Source: Acholeplasma sp. (lineage in GTDB: Bacteria; Bacillota_I; Bacilli_A; Acholeplasmatales; Acholeplasmataceae). From it: 60,760 nt of DNA. The notes beneath the pieces were generated by a model. It was given only the letters and a program-made list of their open reading frames with translations. It did not search any database and was not told the origin of the DNA. The stretch is taken from contig QZKD01000023.1 in assembly GCA_003605085.1 (NCBI GenBank), positions 1-60,760 on the forward strand, read 5' to 3'. The position numbers were made by a program, and so were the translations under genes. Numbering within the stretch: the stretch's first letter is position 1; the number at the start of each line of letters is the position of its first letter. Below, one piece after another: positions 33,127 to 42,077 of this stretch.

Positions 33127-34107
33127 TTGAGACTTCTCAATACAACTATCAAAATGAGTTTGGTAGGGATTTTAGTCAGTTTAATCACTCGAGAACTTGG
33201 TCTTGAGTATTGGTTAACTGCAGGAATCGTCGGTATCTTATCGATTTCCCTTACGAAACGTGATTCCATCGTGTCATCGATCAAGCGGGTTGTTGACGCG
33301 ATTTTTGCGTTAATGTTATCTACATTGATGTTTATCGCTTTTGGGTATACCTTTGGTATATTTGCGCTATTCATCATTATTTTTATCTTCAGTTCCTATA
33401 TGTTGAAAATTCAAGAGGGAATTATTTTATCTCTGGTTTTAGTCACCCATTTGCTTGCTGTGGGAACATTTGATTTTAACATGATCGGCAATGAACTTGC
33501 CATTCTATTCATTGCGGTAGGGGTTGCATTAGTCTTTAATATTTTGTATCCTCAATCTTCTGAAAAAGAACTTGATCGACACGTCTCATCGATTGATCAG
33601 TTGATAAGAGATCACTTATTTATGTTATCCATCTTACTCAAAGACCCAGAATATCATGAAGAGTATTTTCGTCATTATGCTATGCTCGATCGAAAGATCT
33701 CAGACACGATTGATTTAGTCGAACTTGTCGATAAGGATTTACTTTTCGCCAACGATCATTCATATCTATCTTATCTTCATATGCGAAAAGAACAATCCTC
33801 ATATATCAGACATATGTATAACCAAGCACTAAAAATTAAAAAGCTCCATCCTTTTGCATTACAAATTTCAGCCTATGTACGCACATTAGTCGACGATATT
33901 GGTATCTATAATCGTGCGATTGTTCAATTAAAGAAACTTGACCAACTCCAACAGTTCTATAAAGCATCACCATTACCTGAAACAAGAGAAGAATTTGAAA
34001 TTCGTGCCACACTCTATCAAATATTAAACGAGATTGAATCCTTATTAATGGTGAAAGTCGATTTCCACCATGCATATCCTGAATTTGGAGAAAAACGCTC
34101 AAAATGA
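33127..34107 (+). CDS. Aromatic acid exporter-like (ArAE_1/FUSC) membrane protein
   Basis: The 326-residue product starts at TTG 33127 after GAGGTTTTCAC. It has about four membrane segments in the first 145 residues (MSLVGILVSLITRELGLEYW, AGIVGILSISL, FGIFALFIIIFIFSSYML, LAILFIAVGVALVFNILYP). A cytoplasmic helical domain of 180 residues follows. This is the ArAE_1 (YqjA/DUF939) architecture found in Firmicutes. It may export aromatic or other organic anions. The gene ends directly at a terminator. Confidence 0.82.
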   Translation: MRLLNTTIKMSLVGILVSLITRELGLEYWLTAGIVGILSISLTKRDSIVSSIKRVVDAIFALMLSTLMFIAFGYTFGIFALFIIIFIFSSYMLKIQEGIILSLVLVTHLLAVGTFDFNMIGNELAILFIAVGVALVFNILYPQSSEKELDRHVSSIDQLIRDHLFMLSILLKDPEYHEEYFRHYAMLDRKISDTIDLVELVDKDLLFANDHSYLSYLHMRKEQSSYIRHMYNQALKIKKLHPFALQISAYVRTLVDDIGIYNRAIVQLKKLDQLQQFYKASPLPETREEFEIRATLYQILNEIESLLMVKVDFHHAYPEFGEKRSK

Positions 34108-34117
34108 GCGTTTTTTT
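34091..34117 (+). terminator. Terminator after the exporter-like gene
   Basis: AAAAACGCTC and GAGCGTTTTT pair around an AAAAT loop, followed by a T run. The stop codon TGA is in the loop region. Confidence 0.88.
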
Positions 34118-34138
34118 ATGCTTTTGTTTAAAAAAGAA

Positions 34139-34167
34139 TGTCAAAATCATGACAAAGGCATTATAAT
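34139..34167 (+). promoter_or_regulatory. Promoter of the 34199 membrane protein gene
   Basis: A perfect TATAAT (34162-34167) with TGTCAA 17 bases before it. It shows that the upstream in-frame ATG at 34070 cannot be the start, because that lies before the terminator. Confidence 0.55.
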
Positions 34168-34198
34168 AGTGACAAAAGACATCGAAAAGAGGGATGAA

Positions 34199-34915
34199 AT
34201 GATTGCATTTGTTAAAGGTTTTTCAACGAAGCTATCGCTTCAAATTCAGATGCTAATTTTAGCATTAGTGAGTCTATATGTGCTCTTCATAGGACTACAA
34301 AATCAAACGGATATCATCGATATTCTCCAAGGACTGCTACCAAAATTACTGATTTTAGGTGCAGTATGGCTGTTATTCTTAGGTAAAAAAATACTTGCTG
34401 CATATCTGGTTTTATTCTTCATGCAGTTTTCTTCTGGGGTTACAGATTTAGTCGAATGGGTTTTGTCATATAGTATAGGAGCGAATGACTTCTTTCTCTT
34501 TGATTTTACACTCATTGTCAATGCTGTTATTTGTGCATATTTAGCCATTCTCATTCTTTCGATCTTCTTGATCGATGGTTACAAGATTCAACCACTCAAT
34601 ATCAAAAAATCATCACTTTGGATATTATATGCATTCTTCATGCTTTATATTTATATCAATAATAGTTTTGCCTCAGTCATATTGATCACATTGTATCTAT
34701 TCATTATTTATAATGCGAGAAGTATTAAAGCATTACTCTTCTTGATGGCATGCTATCTCATCAATATTCCATTAAATATTGTTGAACGCTTTATTGATAA
34801 TACAGCGAAATTTGTGCGGATCAATATTTGGGTTGCAGATTTCTTGGGAATCTTTATTCTTTATTTGATCGTGATGCAATTCTTATCACTTCCTAAACTC
34901 AAAGTTCAAGAATAA
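34199..34915 (+). CDS. Integral membrane protein, unknown
   Basis: ATG 34199 follows GAGGG and lies behind its own promoter. The 238-residue product has about six membrane segments (MLILALVSLYVLFIGL, LLILGAVWLLFLG, ILAAYLVLFFMQF, VNAVICAYLAILILSIFLI, SLWILYAFFMLYIYI, VADFLGIFILYLIVM). I recognise no family or charged channel motif. It appears monocistronic. Confidence 0.65.
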   Translation: MIAFVKGFSTKLSLQIQMLILALVSLYVLFIGLQNQTDIIDILQGLLPKLLILGAVWLLFLGKKILAAYLVLFFMQFSSGVTDLVEWVLSYSIGANDFFLFDFTLIVNAVICAYLAILILSIFLIDGYKIQPLNIKKSSLWILYAFFMLYIYINNSFASVILITLYLFIIYNARSIKALLFLMACYLINIPLNIVERFIDNTAKFVRINIWVADFLGIFILYLIVMQFLSLPKLKVQE

Positions 34916-34940
34916 AGGATAGAAAAGAACTTAAGATAGA

Positions 34941-34965
34941 AAAAAAACTGCGCATCTGCGCAGTT
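34941..34965 (-). terminator. Terminator of the tRNA-Gly transcript
   Basis: AACTGCGC and GCGCAGTT form a stem; on the - strand seven T follow, just downstream of the tRNA 3' end. On the + strand it can also end the membrane protein transcript. Confidence 0.75.
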
Positions 34966-34975
34966 ATTTCTTTTT

Positions 34976-35050
34976 TGGAGCGGGTGAGGGGAATCGGACC
35001 CCCGTCTCATGCTTGGCAAGCACGTGTAATAGCCACTATACGACACCCAC
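34976..35050 (-). tRNA. tRNA-Gly (GCC)
   Basis: Read on the - strand it folds as a complete tRNA. The acceptor stem is GTGGGTG with CACCCGC (one U-G pair). The anticodon loop holds GCC, the T-loop GTCCGATTC, and CCA is encoded at 34976-34978. The anticodon reads GGY glycine codons. Confidence 0.95.
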
Positions 35051-35232
35051 ATCATCGTGCTTTTTCATGATAGCAAATTATTTGATGACTGTCAAGATAT
35101 GTTTCTTAAAAAAATGATGATTTTCGAACACTTTTGATGAATAAAACATATTCAATGGTCAAACTTACATCATGATAAAATCAGGATATTTATTATATAA
35201 TAAAGCTAGCACAAAGTAAAAGGAACAAAAGG

Positions 35233-36459
35233 ATGAAAAGAAAAACAAACATATGGATCACTTTAGGTAAATACTTAGCCTTCGCTTTTTTACTAGGGTA
35301 TCTTTTTAGTTTTGTCATGTATCAAGGATACTGGTATCCGATCATTGATGGTATAAAAATGATTCCATGGTATGGTTGGATCTTTGGATTTATCTTGATC
35401 TTTTTCTTAACCCTTCTTATTCATGAACTTGGTCATCTTATCGCATTTTTAATCCAAGGGGTTCGTATTCGTGCACTCTATCTCTTCATTTTCGTCTTTT
35501 TCCGTAGTGAGACAGGGTTGAAGTTTACCATACAACCTAAATTATGGTATCTGATTGGTGGATTTGTCGTTCCTGACATACCTATCATCCATGATGAAGA
35601 GAGCTATCAATTTATGGTCAAAAAATTTGCTCGTTCATTAATCACTGCACCTATAGTCACCATCGCATTTATGCTGATTCTTGATTTCGTTTTTCTTTTA
35701 ACCGTGTATCTCCATGCGTCTTCAACCACCATCGGTTGGCTTTTTCTAAGTTCTCTTTTCACCACGTTGATTTCGCTTGTTTATATCAAGACATTTTCTT
35801 TATCCAATCAATCTTTTTATGGCGATTTTGTCGCTTATAAGAAAATTCATGAAGATCTCGTCTTTCAAATCATTCAGATCGTCCAATATCGACAGTTTAG
35901 TTTGACCGAAGATGAAAAAACACAGAATTTTCTTTATGAAAAACTATGTCAAACAATCCAAGAAATCAAGTTAAGCACCTCATTATTCCATCAAGTTTTC
36001 TTGATGCAATACATTGAATCAGTGATCTATGAGAAGATGCCCAAAATAGATAAGATTAGCCTTCAAATAGAAATCTATCCTAAAAATCATCTTTATCGAA
36101 CCCTTGAAGGATTAAGTTTGCTCTATGATATAGCTGCCTATCATTATGTAAGTGGTCAAGTCGAAAAAGCCTATTTAATTCTAGAACAAAATGCTAAAAA
36201 AGCGAGTCAAAAAATCGATGAGAAACAAAGAAAATATCTCGATCTTAAATTCAGACATATCCTTAATCTTTCTTATCATGAAAAAGAGTTGAACAATAAG
36301 GAGAGGGTTTCTATTGGAAAAGAAGAACTTTTCGCACCTATCTTGGACTTGAATAAACTTCAAAAAGAATCACATGAACCACTCCCCTTTCAGGAATGGA
36401 GTTGCCCAGTTGTCTTACTAGAGATTGTAGATGAAAATAAAAACATCACCCTGGGATGA
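35233..36459 (+). CDS. Membrane protein with HELGH metalloprotease motif (M50-like)
   Basis: The 408-residue product has membrane segments at about 15-30, 47-68, 135-158 and 168-185. The zinc motif HELGH at residues 64-68 lies within a hydrophobic helix (FFLTLLIHELGHLIAFL), as in site-2 proteases. The second M50 motif (NxxPxxxxDG) is not visible, but YGDFVAYKKI (about 200) could supply a ligand. The C-terminal 200 residues are soluble and helical, with no recognised domain. It may cleave membrane proteins, perhaps signalling factors. The match is to the motif only. Confidence 0.65.
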   Translation: MKRKTNIWITLGKYLAFAFLLGYLFSFVMYQGYWYPIIDGIKMIPWYGWIFGFILIFFLTLLIHELGHLIAFLIQGVRIRALYLFIFVFFRSETGLKFTIQPKLWYLIGGFVVPDIPIIHDEESYQFMVKKFARSLITAPIVTIAFMLILDFVFLLTVYLHASSTTIGWLFLSSLFTTLISLVYIKTFSLSNQSFYGDFVAYKKIHEDLVFQIIQIVQYRQFSLTEDEKTQNFLYEKLCQTIQEIKLSTSLFHQVFLMQYIESVIYEKMPKIDKISLQIEIYPKNHLYRTLEGLSLLYDIAAYHYVSGQVEKAYLILEQNAKKASQKIDEKQRKYLDLKFRHILNLSYHEKELNNKERVSIGKEELFAPILDLNKLQKESHEPLPFQEWSCPVVLLEIVDENKNITLG

Positions 36460-36474
36460 TGTGAATTGATGAGC

Positions 36475-36548
36475 TGGTGCCCCCAGCGAGAATCGAACTT
36501 GCAATTCAGCCTTACCATGGCTGCGTTATACCATTTAACTATAGGGGC
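36475..36548 (-). tRNA. tRNA-Thr (GGT)
   Basis: On the - strand the acceptor stem GCCCCTA pairs with TGGGGGC. The anticodon stem CAGCC/GGCTG encloses a loop with GGT, the T-loop is GTTCGATTC, and CCA is encoded at 36475-36477. It reads ACY threonine codons. It stands alone between two + strand genes. Confidence 0.95.
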
Positions 36549-36698
36549 TTTTTACTCAGGCAATATCGATTTTAACTGAAAAAATGGAATAAGTCAATTA
36601 AAAAATAAAAAAACATGGATTTCTATTTCATTCTCTAAAATGAAAAAAATGATAGATCTCTATGATATAATCATACATATGAAAAAAGGATGATCCAC

Positions 36699-37676
36699 AT
36701 GGCTAGAGCTTACCGTAGACCCCCAAGTAGAAGACAACGACATAAACGAAACATAACCTATATTTTTTGGGTGATTTTGATCGTTGCTGCAACACTTGTC
36801 TATAATTCACTTCAAGGTATCGACAATGGTCCAACAACTCCTTCCTATAGTGCGGATCAAAATGAAGATGGATTTTATTATTATCATACCGTTTCCTCTG
36901 GAGACTACTATTATTCTGCCAATAATCTCCTTGGTTCAGCATTATTTAGTCAACTAAATCAGATCAGCAATGATCATCTTGATCTTGTACGCTATGCAGA
37001 TGCTAAAGTATTTTTGGCTTTATCCGATCTCGATCTCAATGATCCATCCAAAATATGGAATGTTTATAATGGTGACTTAGTGGAAGCTGCTTGGGATGGT
37101 GCATCATGGCATAGAGAACACGTATGGCCTAACTCACGCTTAGGGATTCCCAGAGTTGATGAATCTGAACGCAGTCAAGCCTCTGATCTACACAATCTTC
37201 GCGCGATTACACCCGCTATTAATTCTTCGCGAAGTGATCGTTTTTATTCGGATGGTAGTGGGGAAGCCTCCACCACGGAAGACGGAGGGTATTACCCAGG
37301 GGATGAGCATAAAGGGGATGTAGCGCGTATTCTATTCTATATGGCGATCACTTATGATTTCTTAATTTTAACCGATGAAGGTTTAGAAGATGAATCCAAT
37401 CATTACACGATGGATGGTGTGAAGATGGGAAAACTTTCACTTCTTCTAGAGTGGCATAAAGAAGACCCTGTATCTGACTTTGAAAGACAACGAAATGAAG
37501 TCATCTACACCCATCAAAAGAACCGCAATCCCTTTATCGATCGCCCTGCCTATGCCCATCTCATTTGGGAAGGCAAAACGATTGGTCAACTTACACAACC
37601 CTCAGAAACAAATCACATCGATACACCTTATTATTTAGAGAAGAAGGTATGGTCCTATGACTTGTTATTCACTTAA
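36699..37676 (+). CDS. Membrane-anchored endonuclease I (EndA/NucM family)
   Basis: ATG 36699 lies eight bases after AAAAGGA; an ATG at 36690 overlaps that site. After a basic N terminus (residues 1-18) comes one membrane helix (ITYIFWVILIVAATLVY). The nuclease domain then shows WHREHVWPNSR (catalytic His), QASDLHNLRAITPAINSSRSD, GDVARILFYMAI and QRNEVIYTHQKNRNPFIDRPAY. All are endonuclease I landmarks. It should degrade DNA outside the cell for nucleotide scavenging, a common need in mollicute-like bacteria. The predicted orientation is an N-in anchor. Confidence 0.92.
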   Translation: MARAYRRPPSRRQRHKRNITYIFWVILIVAATLVYNSLQGIDNGPTTPSYSADQNEDGFYYYHTVSSGDYYYSANNLLGSALFSQLNQISNDHLDLVRYADAKVFLALSDLDLNDPSKIWNVYNGDLVEAAWDGASWHREHVWPNSRLGIPRVDESERSQASDLHNLRAITPAINSSRSDRFYSDGSGEASTTEDGGYYPGDEHKGDVARILFYMAITYDFLILTDEGLEDESNHYTMDGVKMGKLSLLLEWHKEDPVSDFERQRNEVIYTHQKNRNPFIDRPAYAHLIWEGKTIGQLTQPSETNHIDTPYYLEKKVWSYDLLFT

Positions 37677-38055
37677 TCCTGGGACTTATGCCATTGGTGA
37701 TCCTGCGATGTTTGTTAAAAAAACCAAAGAAGGCGATCTTTGGCTCAAGGTTTTATGGGATACCTTTTATCGTGATATGAACCGTTTTCAACAGCTTCAG
37801 ATTGATGGAATTTCATTTTATATCACACGAACAGCAGAAGGTGATTACTATTATCAAGGGATCGGAACGGATACAGGAACACTTATGGTGATTCGGATCA
37901 ATGATGTATTAGATGAACGCTTTCGATTTTCAAATGAACAACATGGTGTCAAATATTTTGATTGTGATCATGAAGTCACAGTCTGTGTCGATCGATTTAA
38001 TCTTCATTTTTCAAATGATATTCACGTGATTACCAATAGTGATGATATGATCTAG
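37657..38055 (+). CDS. Small soluble protein, 132 aa, unknown
   Basis: The frame overlaps the end of the nuclease gene by 20 bases, with AAGAAGG placed before ATG 37657. The product begins MTCYSLNPGTYAIGDPAMFVK and ends with a Val/Asp/His-rich strand region. The GTYAIGDPAMF stretch resembles small proteins with a Y-x-I-x-D-P motif, but I cannot assign a family. Coupled translation with a nuclease suggests a linked role, for instance protection, but nothing in the sequence proves it. Confidence 0.6.
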   Translation: MTCYSLNPGTYAIGDPAMFVKKTKEGDLWLKVLWDTFYRDMNRFQQLQIDGISFYITRTAEGDYYYQGIGTDTGTLMVIRINDVLDERFRFSNEQHGVKYFDCDHEVTVCVDRFNLHFSNDIHVITNSDDMI

Positions 38056-38078
38056 CCCAAAAGGGCTATTTCTTTTTT
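38053..38078 (+). terminator. Terminator after the nuclease operon
   Basis: TAGCCC and GGGCTA with an AAAA loop, followed by TTTCTTTTTT. The stop codon TAG is in the 5' arm. Confidence 0.85.
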
Positions 38079-38133
38079 CATCTTTTCAAGAATTCAAAAG
38101 TGTGCTATAGTTTTAATGTGAGGTTTATCAGCT

Positions 38134-39870
38134 ATGAAAATGATTTTAAGACTTGTCAAACCCTATTGGCGAATGCTTGTCATCTCTTTATCGTTTAAAT
38201 CTGTTGGCGCTCTTGCTGACCTTTTTTTGCCATGGCTGATCGCGTATATGATTGATACGGAAATTCCAAGACTCAAAAGTGATGCAAGTGCAAATTTGAG
38301 TTCACTTTACCTTCTTGGCGGTTTAATGGTAGCTATCGCTTTCCTAGGACTTTATTTAAATGTTGCAGCAAACAGAAAAGCAGAAATGATTGCAGCTCTT
38401 TCTGTGAAGGGACTAAGACATGATCTATTTGCTAAAATAGAACGCTTATCTGCCTATCAAGTCGACCATTTGACAAGACCCTCACTCATTTCTAGAATGA
38501 CGACAGATACTTATAATATGTATAACGCTACAGCAAGTATGCAGCGCTTAGGTGTTCGAGCACCTGTTTTGTTGATCGGTGGTATTTTACTTTCTCTTTT
38601 ACTAGATCCAGTGCTCACCCTCATCATGGTTGGTATGCTGCCTTTAATCACAATGATCGTCTACTATTCTTCTAAAAAAGGGATTCCACTCTATAAAGCA
38701 AGCCAAGGATTTGTGGATCAACTCGTCAGAAAACTAAGAGAATATATTTCTGGGGTTCGTGTGGTGCGTGCGTTATCAATGAGTGATCACGAAATCGAAG
38801 CTTTTGATCGTGCCAATAAAAATACTGTAGGTGCCGAGTTAAAAGCGAATATTACCATGGCGAAAATCAATCCCATGATGCATGCAGTCATGAACGTTGG
38901 ACTTGTTTTTGTTTTAGTTGTAGGGGCGTATCGCTTAAGTGAAGGTCAAACACAGATTGGTCAAATCATGGCCTTTGTGACATATTTTACGATTATTTTA
39001 AACGCGATGATGTCGATCACTCGCGTGTTTGTTTTATCTTCACGTGCGACAGCCTCTGGAGATCGTATCGATGAAGTACTCAATATGCCCATTGAACTTT
39101 TAGATGGGACTGAGCCCATTGAAAGAAATGATAAGATTCCCCATATTGAATTTAAAAATGTATCATTTTCGTATAATCAAAAGGAAAGTAATTTAAAACA
39201 TGTCAGCTTTAAACTTTATCAAGGGCAATCTCTAGGAATTATTGGAGCGACAGGTTCAGGGAAAACGACGATTATTCATCTTTTAATGCGTTTTTATGAA
39301 GTGGATGAAGGTGAAATCCTCATTTATGGAAAAAACATCAAGACGCTCAAGCAAGATGAACTCAGACGTTCGATTGGTGTGGTTTTTCAAAATGATCTCA
39401 TCTTCGCTGATAGTATTTACGGCAATATTCAATTTAACCGAGATGGAATTACCGATCATGATATCGAGATTGCTACTAAAGTCGCCCAAGCCGAATTTAT
39501 CTACGATAAAGAAGATGAAATGGAGCACCGAATGGCACAGCGTGGCATGAATCTCTCAGGAGGTCAAAAACAACGCGTCTTAATCGCTCGTGCGGTGGCT
39601 GGCAAACCTGAAGTCATCATTTTAGATGATGCATCCTCTGCCCTTGACTACAAAACTGATATGAATATGCGTCAAGCATTAAAGAAGGAAATGCAACATA
39701 CCACTAAAATCATCATTGCACAACGCATTTCATCCTTAAGGGATTCCGATCTTATCTTACTTATTGATGATGGACAAATTATCGATTCAGGCACACATGA
39801 TGAACTCATGAAAAGTTCTGCTATCTATCAAGAGATTGCTTACTACCAATTAGGAGGTGAGCCATCATGA
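38134..39870 (+). CDS. ABC exporter half-transporter, degenerate-site subunit
   Basis: The 578-residue product has a membrane domain of six helices (about 10-310) and an ATPase domain. Walker A is GATGSGKTT and the signature LSGGQKQR is perfect. Walker B ends VIILDDASSALD, with Asp where the catalytic Glu should be, and the H-loop His is Gln (IIIAQRIS). Such a subunit makes the non-hydrolysing site of a heterodimeric exporter (type LmrC/YheI). Its partner follows with an ATGA overlap. Substrates of relatives are drugs or lipids. Confidence 0.9.
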   Translation: MKMILRLVKPYWRMLVISLSFKSVGALADLFLPWLIAYMIDTEIPRLKSDASANLSSLYLLGGLMVAIAFLGLYLNVAANRKAEMIAALSVKGLRHDLFAKIERLSAYQVDHLTRPSLISRMTTDTYNMYNATASMQRLGVRAPVLLIGGILLSLLLDPVLTLIMVGMLPLITMIVYYSSKKGIPLYKASQGFVDQLVRKLREYISGVRVVRALSMSDHEIEAFDRANKNTVGAELKANITMAKINPMMHAVMNVGLVFVLVVGAYRLSEGQTQIGQIMAFVTYFTIILNAMMSITRVFVLSSRATASGDRIDEVLNMPIELLDGTEPIERNDKIPHIEFKNVSFSYNQKESNLKHVSFKLYQGQSLGIIGATGSGKTTIIHLLMRFYEVDEGEILIYGKNIKTLKQDELRRSIGVVFQNDLIFADSIYGNIQFNRDGITDHDIEIATKVAQAEFIYDKEDEMEHRMAQRGMNLSGGQKQRVLIARAVAGKPEVIILDDASSALDYKTDMNMRQALKKEMQHTTKIIIAQRISSLRDSDLILLIDDGQIIDSGTHDELMKSSAIYQEIAYYQLGGEPS

Positions 39871-41648
39871 TGTATGCAGGAAAACAAGGCAGAGGACGAA
39901 ACGATGGATCCGATAAAGTCAAGAATCGTAGTTATGTTTTAAAACGTCTTTGGAAATATCTTTATTTTTATCGCAGAAAACTTATCCTCGCGCTCTTTTT
40001 TACTCTGATTGCGAACGTGCTTTCTTTGGTTGGACCCTATCTGACCGGTGAAACCATTGGAGCGATGGAAAATGGCGTTAACTTTACCAGGGTTTTTATC
40101 TTCGCAGGCTTAATGATTGGTTTTTATCTTCTATCTGCTCTCATTAGTTATATCCTTTCAGTGCAGATGACCAAGATTTCCCAAAGTGTCACCTATAAGA
40201 TGCGTGCTGATTTATTTGCAAAATTGAATCATGTGTCCATTAAATATTTCGACCAAAATCAAACCGGAGACATCATCTCCCGCATGAGTTATGATATCGA
40301 TACGATCAATACCTCCTTAGCCAATGATGTTATCCAGGTCTTTACCTCGATCATTACGGTTATCATCTCACTTATCATGATGATTATCATGTCAAAAACA
40401 TTGATCTTAGTCTTTGTCATCACGATTCCCATTTCGATTATGATCACGAAAGTGCTCTCCAAAATCGTGAAACAAAAATATCGTATTCGTAATCAAAAAT
40501 TAGGTGAACTCAATGGCTTCGCCGAAGAAATGATAACGGGCCAGCGCACCATCCAGTCCTATGTTCAAGAAGAAGCGGTGCTCCACCGTTTTGATCAGAT
40601 CAATGAAGAAGCAAGCACTGCTTCCTATCAATCAGGCTACTATTCAACCTCAGTGGGTCCTTCAGTGAACTTTGTTTCAAACTTATCGGTTGCTTTAGTC
40701 GGTGTCTTTGGGGGTATTCTTTATTTCTTCTCGCAAATCACTCTAGGGAACTTAACGAGTTTTACACTTTATTCAAGACGCTTCTCTGGCCCGATCAACT
40801 CACTATCTAACATCATGGCCGATATTCAAAGTGCACTGGCTGCAGCTGAACGCGTGTTTCATGTGATTGATCATGAGAATGAACCTCAAGATATCCAAAA
40901 TGCTATTGCATACGAAAATGTCCATGGTAAAGTCACATTTGATCATGTAACTTTCGGTTACGTACCTGAACAAACCGTGTTAAAAAATGTGAGTTTTACG
41001 GCTGAACAAGGGAAGGTTGTCGCGATTGTTGGACCTACCGGTGCAGGGAAAACCACCTTGGTTAACTTACTCATGCGCTTTTATGATGTGAATGAGGGAA
41101 ACATTTATCTAGACACTTATGAAACACGCACTCTCACCAGAAATAGTTTAAGACGAGCTTTTTCTATGGTTCTCCAGGACACTTGGATCTTCCACGGTAC
41201 TGTCCATGATAATATCGCCTATGGCAATAAAGATGTGAGTCGAATGGAAGTGGAAGAAGCTGCCAAAAAAGCAAGAATCCACTCCTTCATCAGCCATCTT
41301 CCTGATGGGTATGATACGATCTTAACCGATGAAGGGCTCAATATCTCTAAAGGACAAAAACAACTGTTGGTCATCGCCCGTGCGATGCTATCGAAAACAA
41401 AGATGCTTATTTTAGATGAAGCGACGTCCAATGTCGATACACATACGGAAGTTCAAATCCAAAAAGCGATGCTTGCGCTCATGGAACATAAAACAACCTT
41501 TGTGATTGCCCATCGTTTATCCACCATTCAGAATGCGGATTTAATTCTCGTTGTTAAAGAAGGAGACATTATTGAACAAGGGAATCATTCTTCGCTGATG
41601 GAAAAACAAGGATTCTATTATGAGCTTTATCAAAGCCAATTTGCTTAA
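39867..41648 (+). CDS. ABC exporter half-transporter, catalytic subunit
   Basis: The 593-residue product has a basic N-terminal tail of about 25 residues, six membrane helices, and an ATPase domain. Walker A is GPTGAGKTT, Walker B MLILDEATSNVD has the catalytic Glu, and the H-loop IAHRLS has His. Its own signature is altered (ISKGQKQ), which matches the degenerate site completed with its partner. The two sequences together form one consensus and one degenerate nucleotide site, the hallmark of the LmrCD/TM287-288 class. Confidence 0.92.
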   Translation: MMYAGKQGRGRNDGSDKVKNRSYVLKRLWKYLYFYRRKLILALFFTLIANVLSLVGPYLTGETIGAMENGVNFTRVFIFAGLMIGFYLLSALISYILSVQMTKISQSVTYKMRADLFAKLNHVSIKYFDQNQTGDIISRMSYDIDTINTSLANDVIQVFTSIITVIISLIMMIIMSKTLILVFVITIPISIMITKVLSKIVKQKYRIRNQKLGELNGFAEEMITGQRTIQSYVQEEAVLHRFDQINEEASTASYQSGYYSTSVGPSVNFVSNLSVALVGVFGGILYFFSQITLGNLTSFTLYSRRFSGPINSLSNIMADIQSALAAAERVFHVIDHENEPQDIQNAIAYENVHGKVTFDHVTFGYVPEQTVLKNVSFTAEQGKVVAIVGPTGAGKTTLVNLLMRFYDVNEGNIYLDTYETRTLTRNSLRRAFSMVLQDTWIFHGTVHDNIAYGNKDVSRMEVEEAAKKARIHSFISHLPDGYDTILTDEGLNISKGQKQLLVIARAMLSKTKMLILDEATSNVDTHTEVQIQKAMLALMEHKTTFVIAHRLSTIQNADLILVVKEGDIIEQGNHSSLMEKQGFYYELYQSQFA

Positions 41649-41671
41649 ATGCTATTTTGCAAATTATATCC

Positions 41672-41700
41672 TTGTAATTTAACTACCCAGTGTGTATAAT
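41672..41700 (+). promoter_or_regulatory. Promoter of the cold-shock gene
   Basis: TTGTAA (41672-41677) and TATAAT (41695-41700) are separated by 17 bases. The predicted 5' leader is about 40 nt. Confidence 0.75.
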
Positions 41701-41746
41701 GGAAATAGGCATGAAAGTGTCAAGTATAAATTTAAGGAGTAAATGA

Positions 41747-41944
41747 ATGAAAGGCGTAGTAAAATGGTTTGACGCTGACAAGGGATATGGTTTTATCTCT
41801 TCAGCTGAAGGTAAGGACATTTTTGTACACTACAGTGCAATCCAAATTGAAGGGTACAAAACATTAGCAGAAGGCGACCAAGTAGAATTCGAAGTCAAGA
41901 ACGGCGACCGCGGCCCACAGGCAGCAAACGTTCGTAAGGCGTAA
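41747..41944 (+). CDS. Cold-shock protein, CspA family
   Basis: The 65-residue product [19 protein letters not shown] has RNP1 (KGYGFI) and RNP2 (DIFVHYSAI), as in CspA/CspB. It binds single-stranded RNA and helps unfold mRNA, mainly in the cold. TTAAGGAG lies before the ATG. It is a one-gene unit with its own promoter and terminator. The length matches the usual 65-70 residues. Confidence 0.96.
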   Translation: MKGVVKWFDADKGYGFISSAEGKDIFVHYSAIQIEGYKTLAEGDQVEFEVKNGDRGPQAANVRKA

Positions 41945-41960
41945 TAATTTTAAAGGTAAT

Positions 41961-41992
41961 GGGGACTCTTAATTGAGTCCCCCTTCTATTTT
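41961..41992 (+). terminator. Terminator after the cold-shock gene
   Basis: GGGGACTC (41961-41968) and GAGTCCCC (41975-41982) form an 8-bp stem followed by a T-rich stretch. Confidence 0.75.
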
Positions 41993-42035
41993 ATAGCGAT
42001 AATTCCTTTAGAAAACGCTTTTATTCACTTTTTGA

Positions 42036-42064
42036 TTGACATATCCTTAGTTGGTTGTTACAAT
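42036..42064 (+). promoter_or_regulatory. Promoter of the riboswitch-amino-acid transporter operon
   Basis: A perfect TTGACA (42036-42041), 17 bases, then TACAAT (42059-42064). The transcript should start near 42071, just before the riboswitch. Confidence 0.8.
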
Positions 42065-42077
42065 GAACGAGTAAAAT

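Noticed and set aside
34070-34198. Upstream start for the membrane protein at 34199
   Set aside because: It would lie before the previous gene's terminator and the promoter at 34139-34167.
38134-41648. Inactivated ABC exporter because of the altered Walker B and H-loop in the first subunit
   Set aside because: The partner subunit carries the complementary intact residues, so this is a normal heterodimeric exporter.
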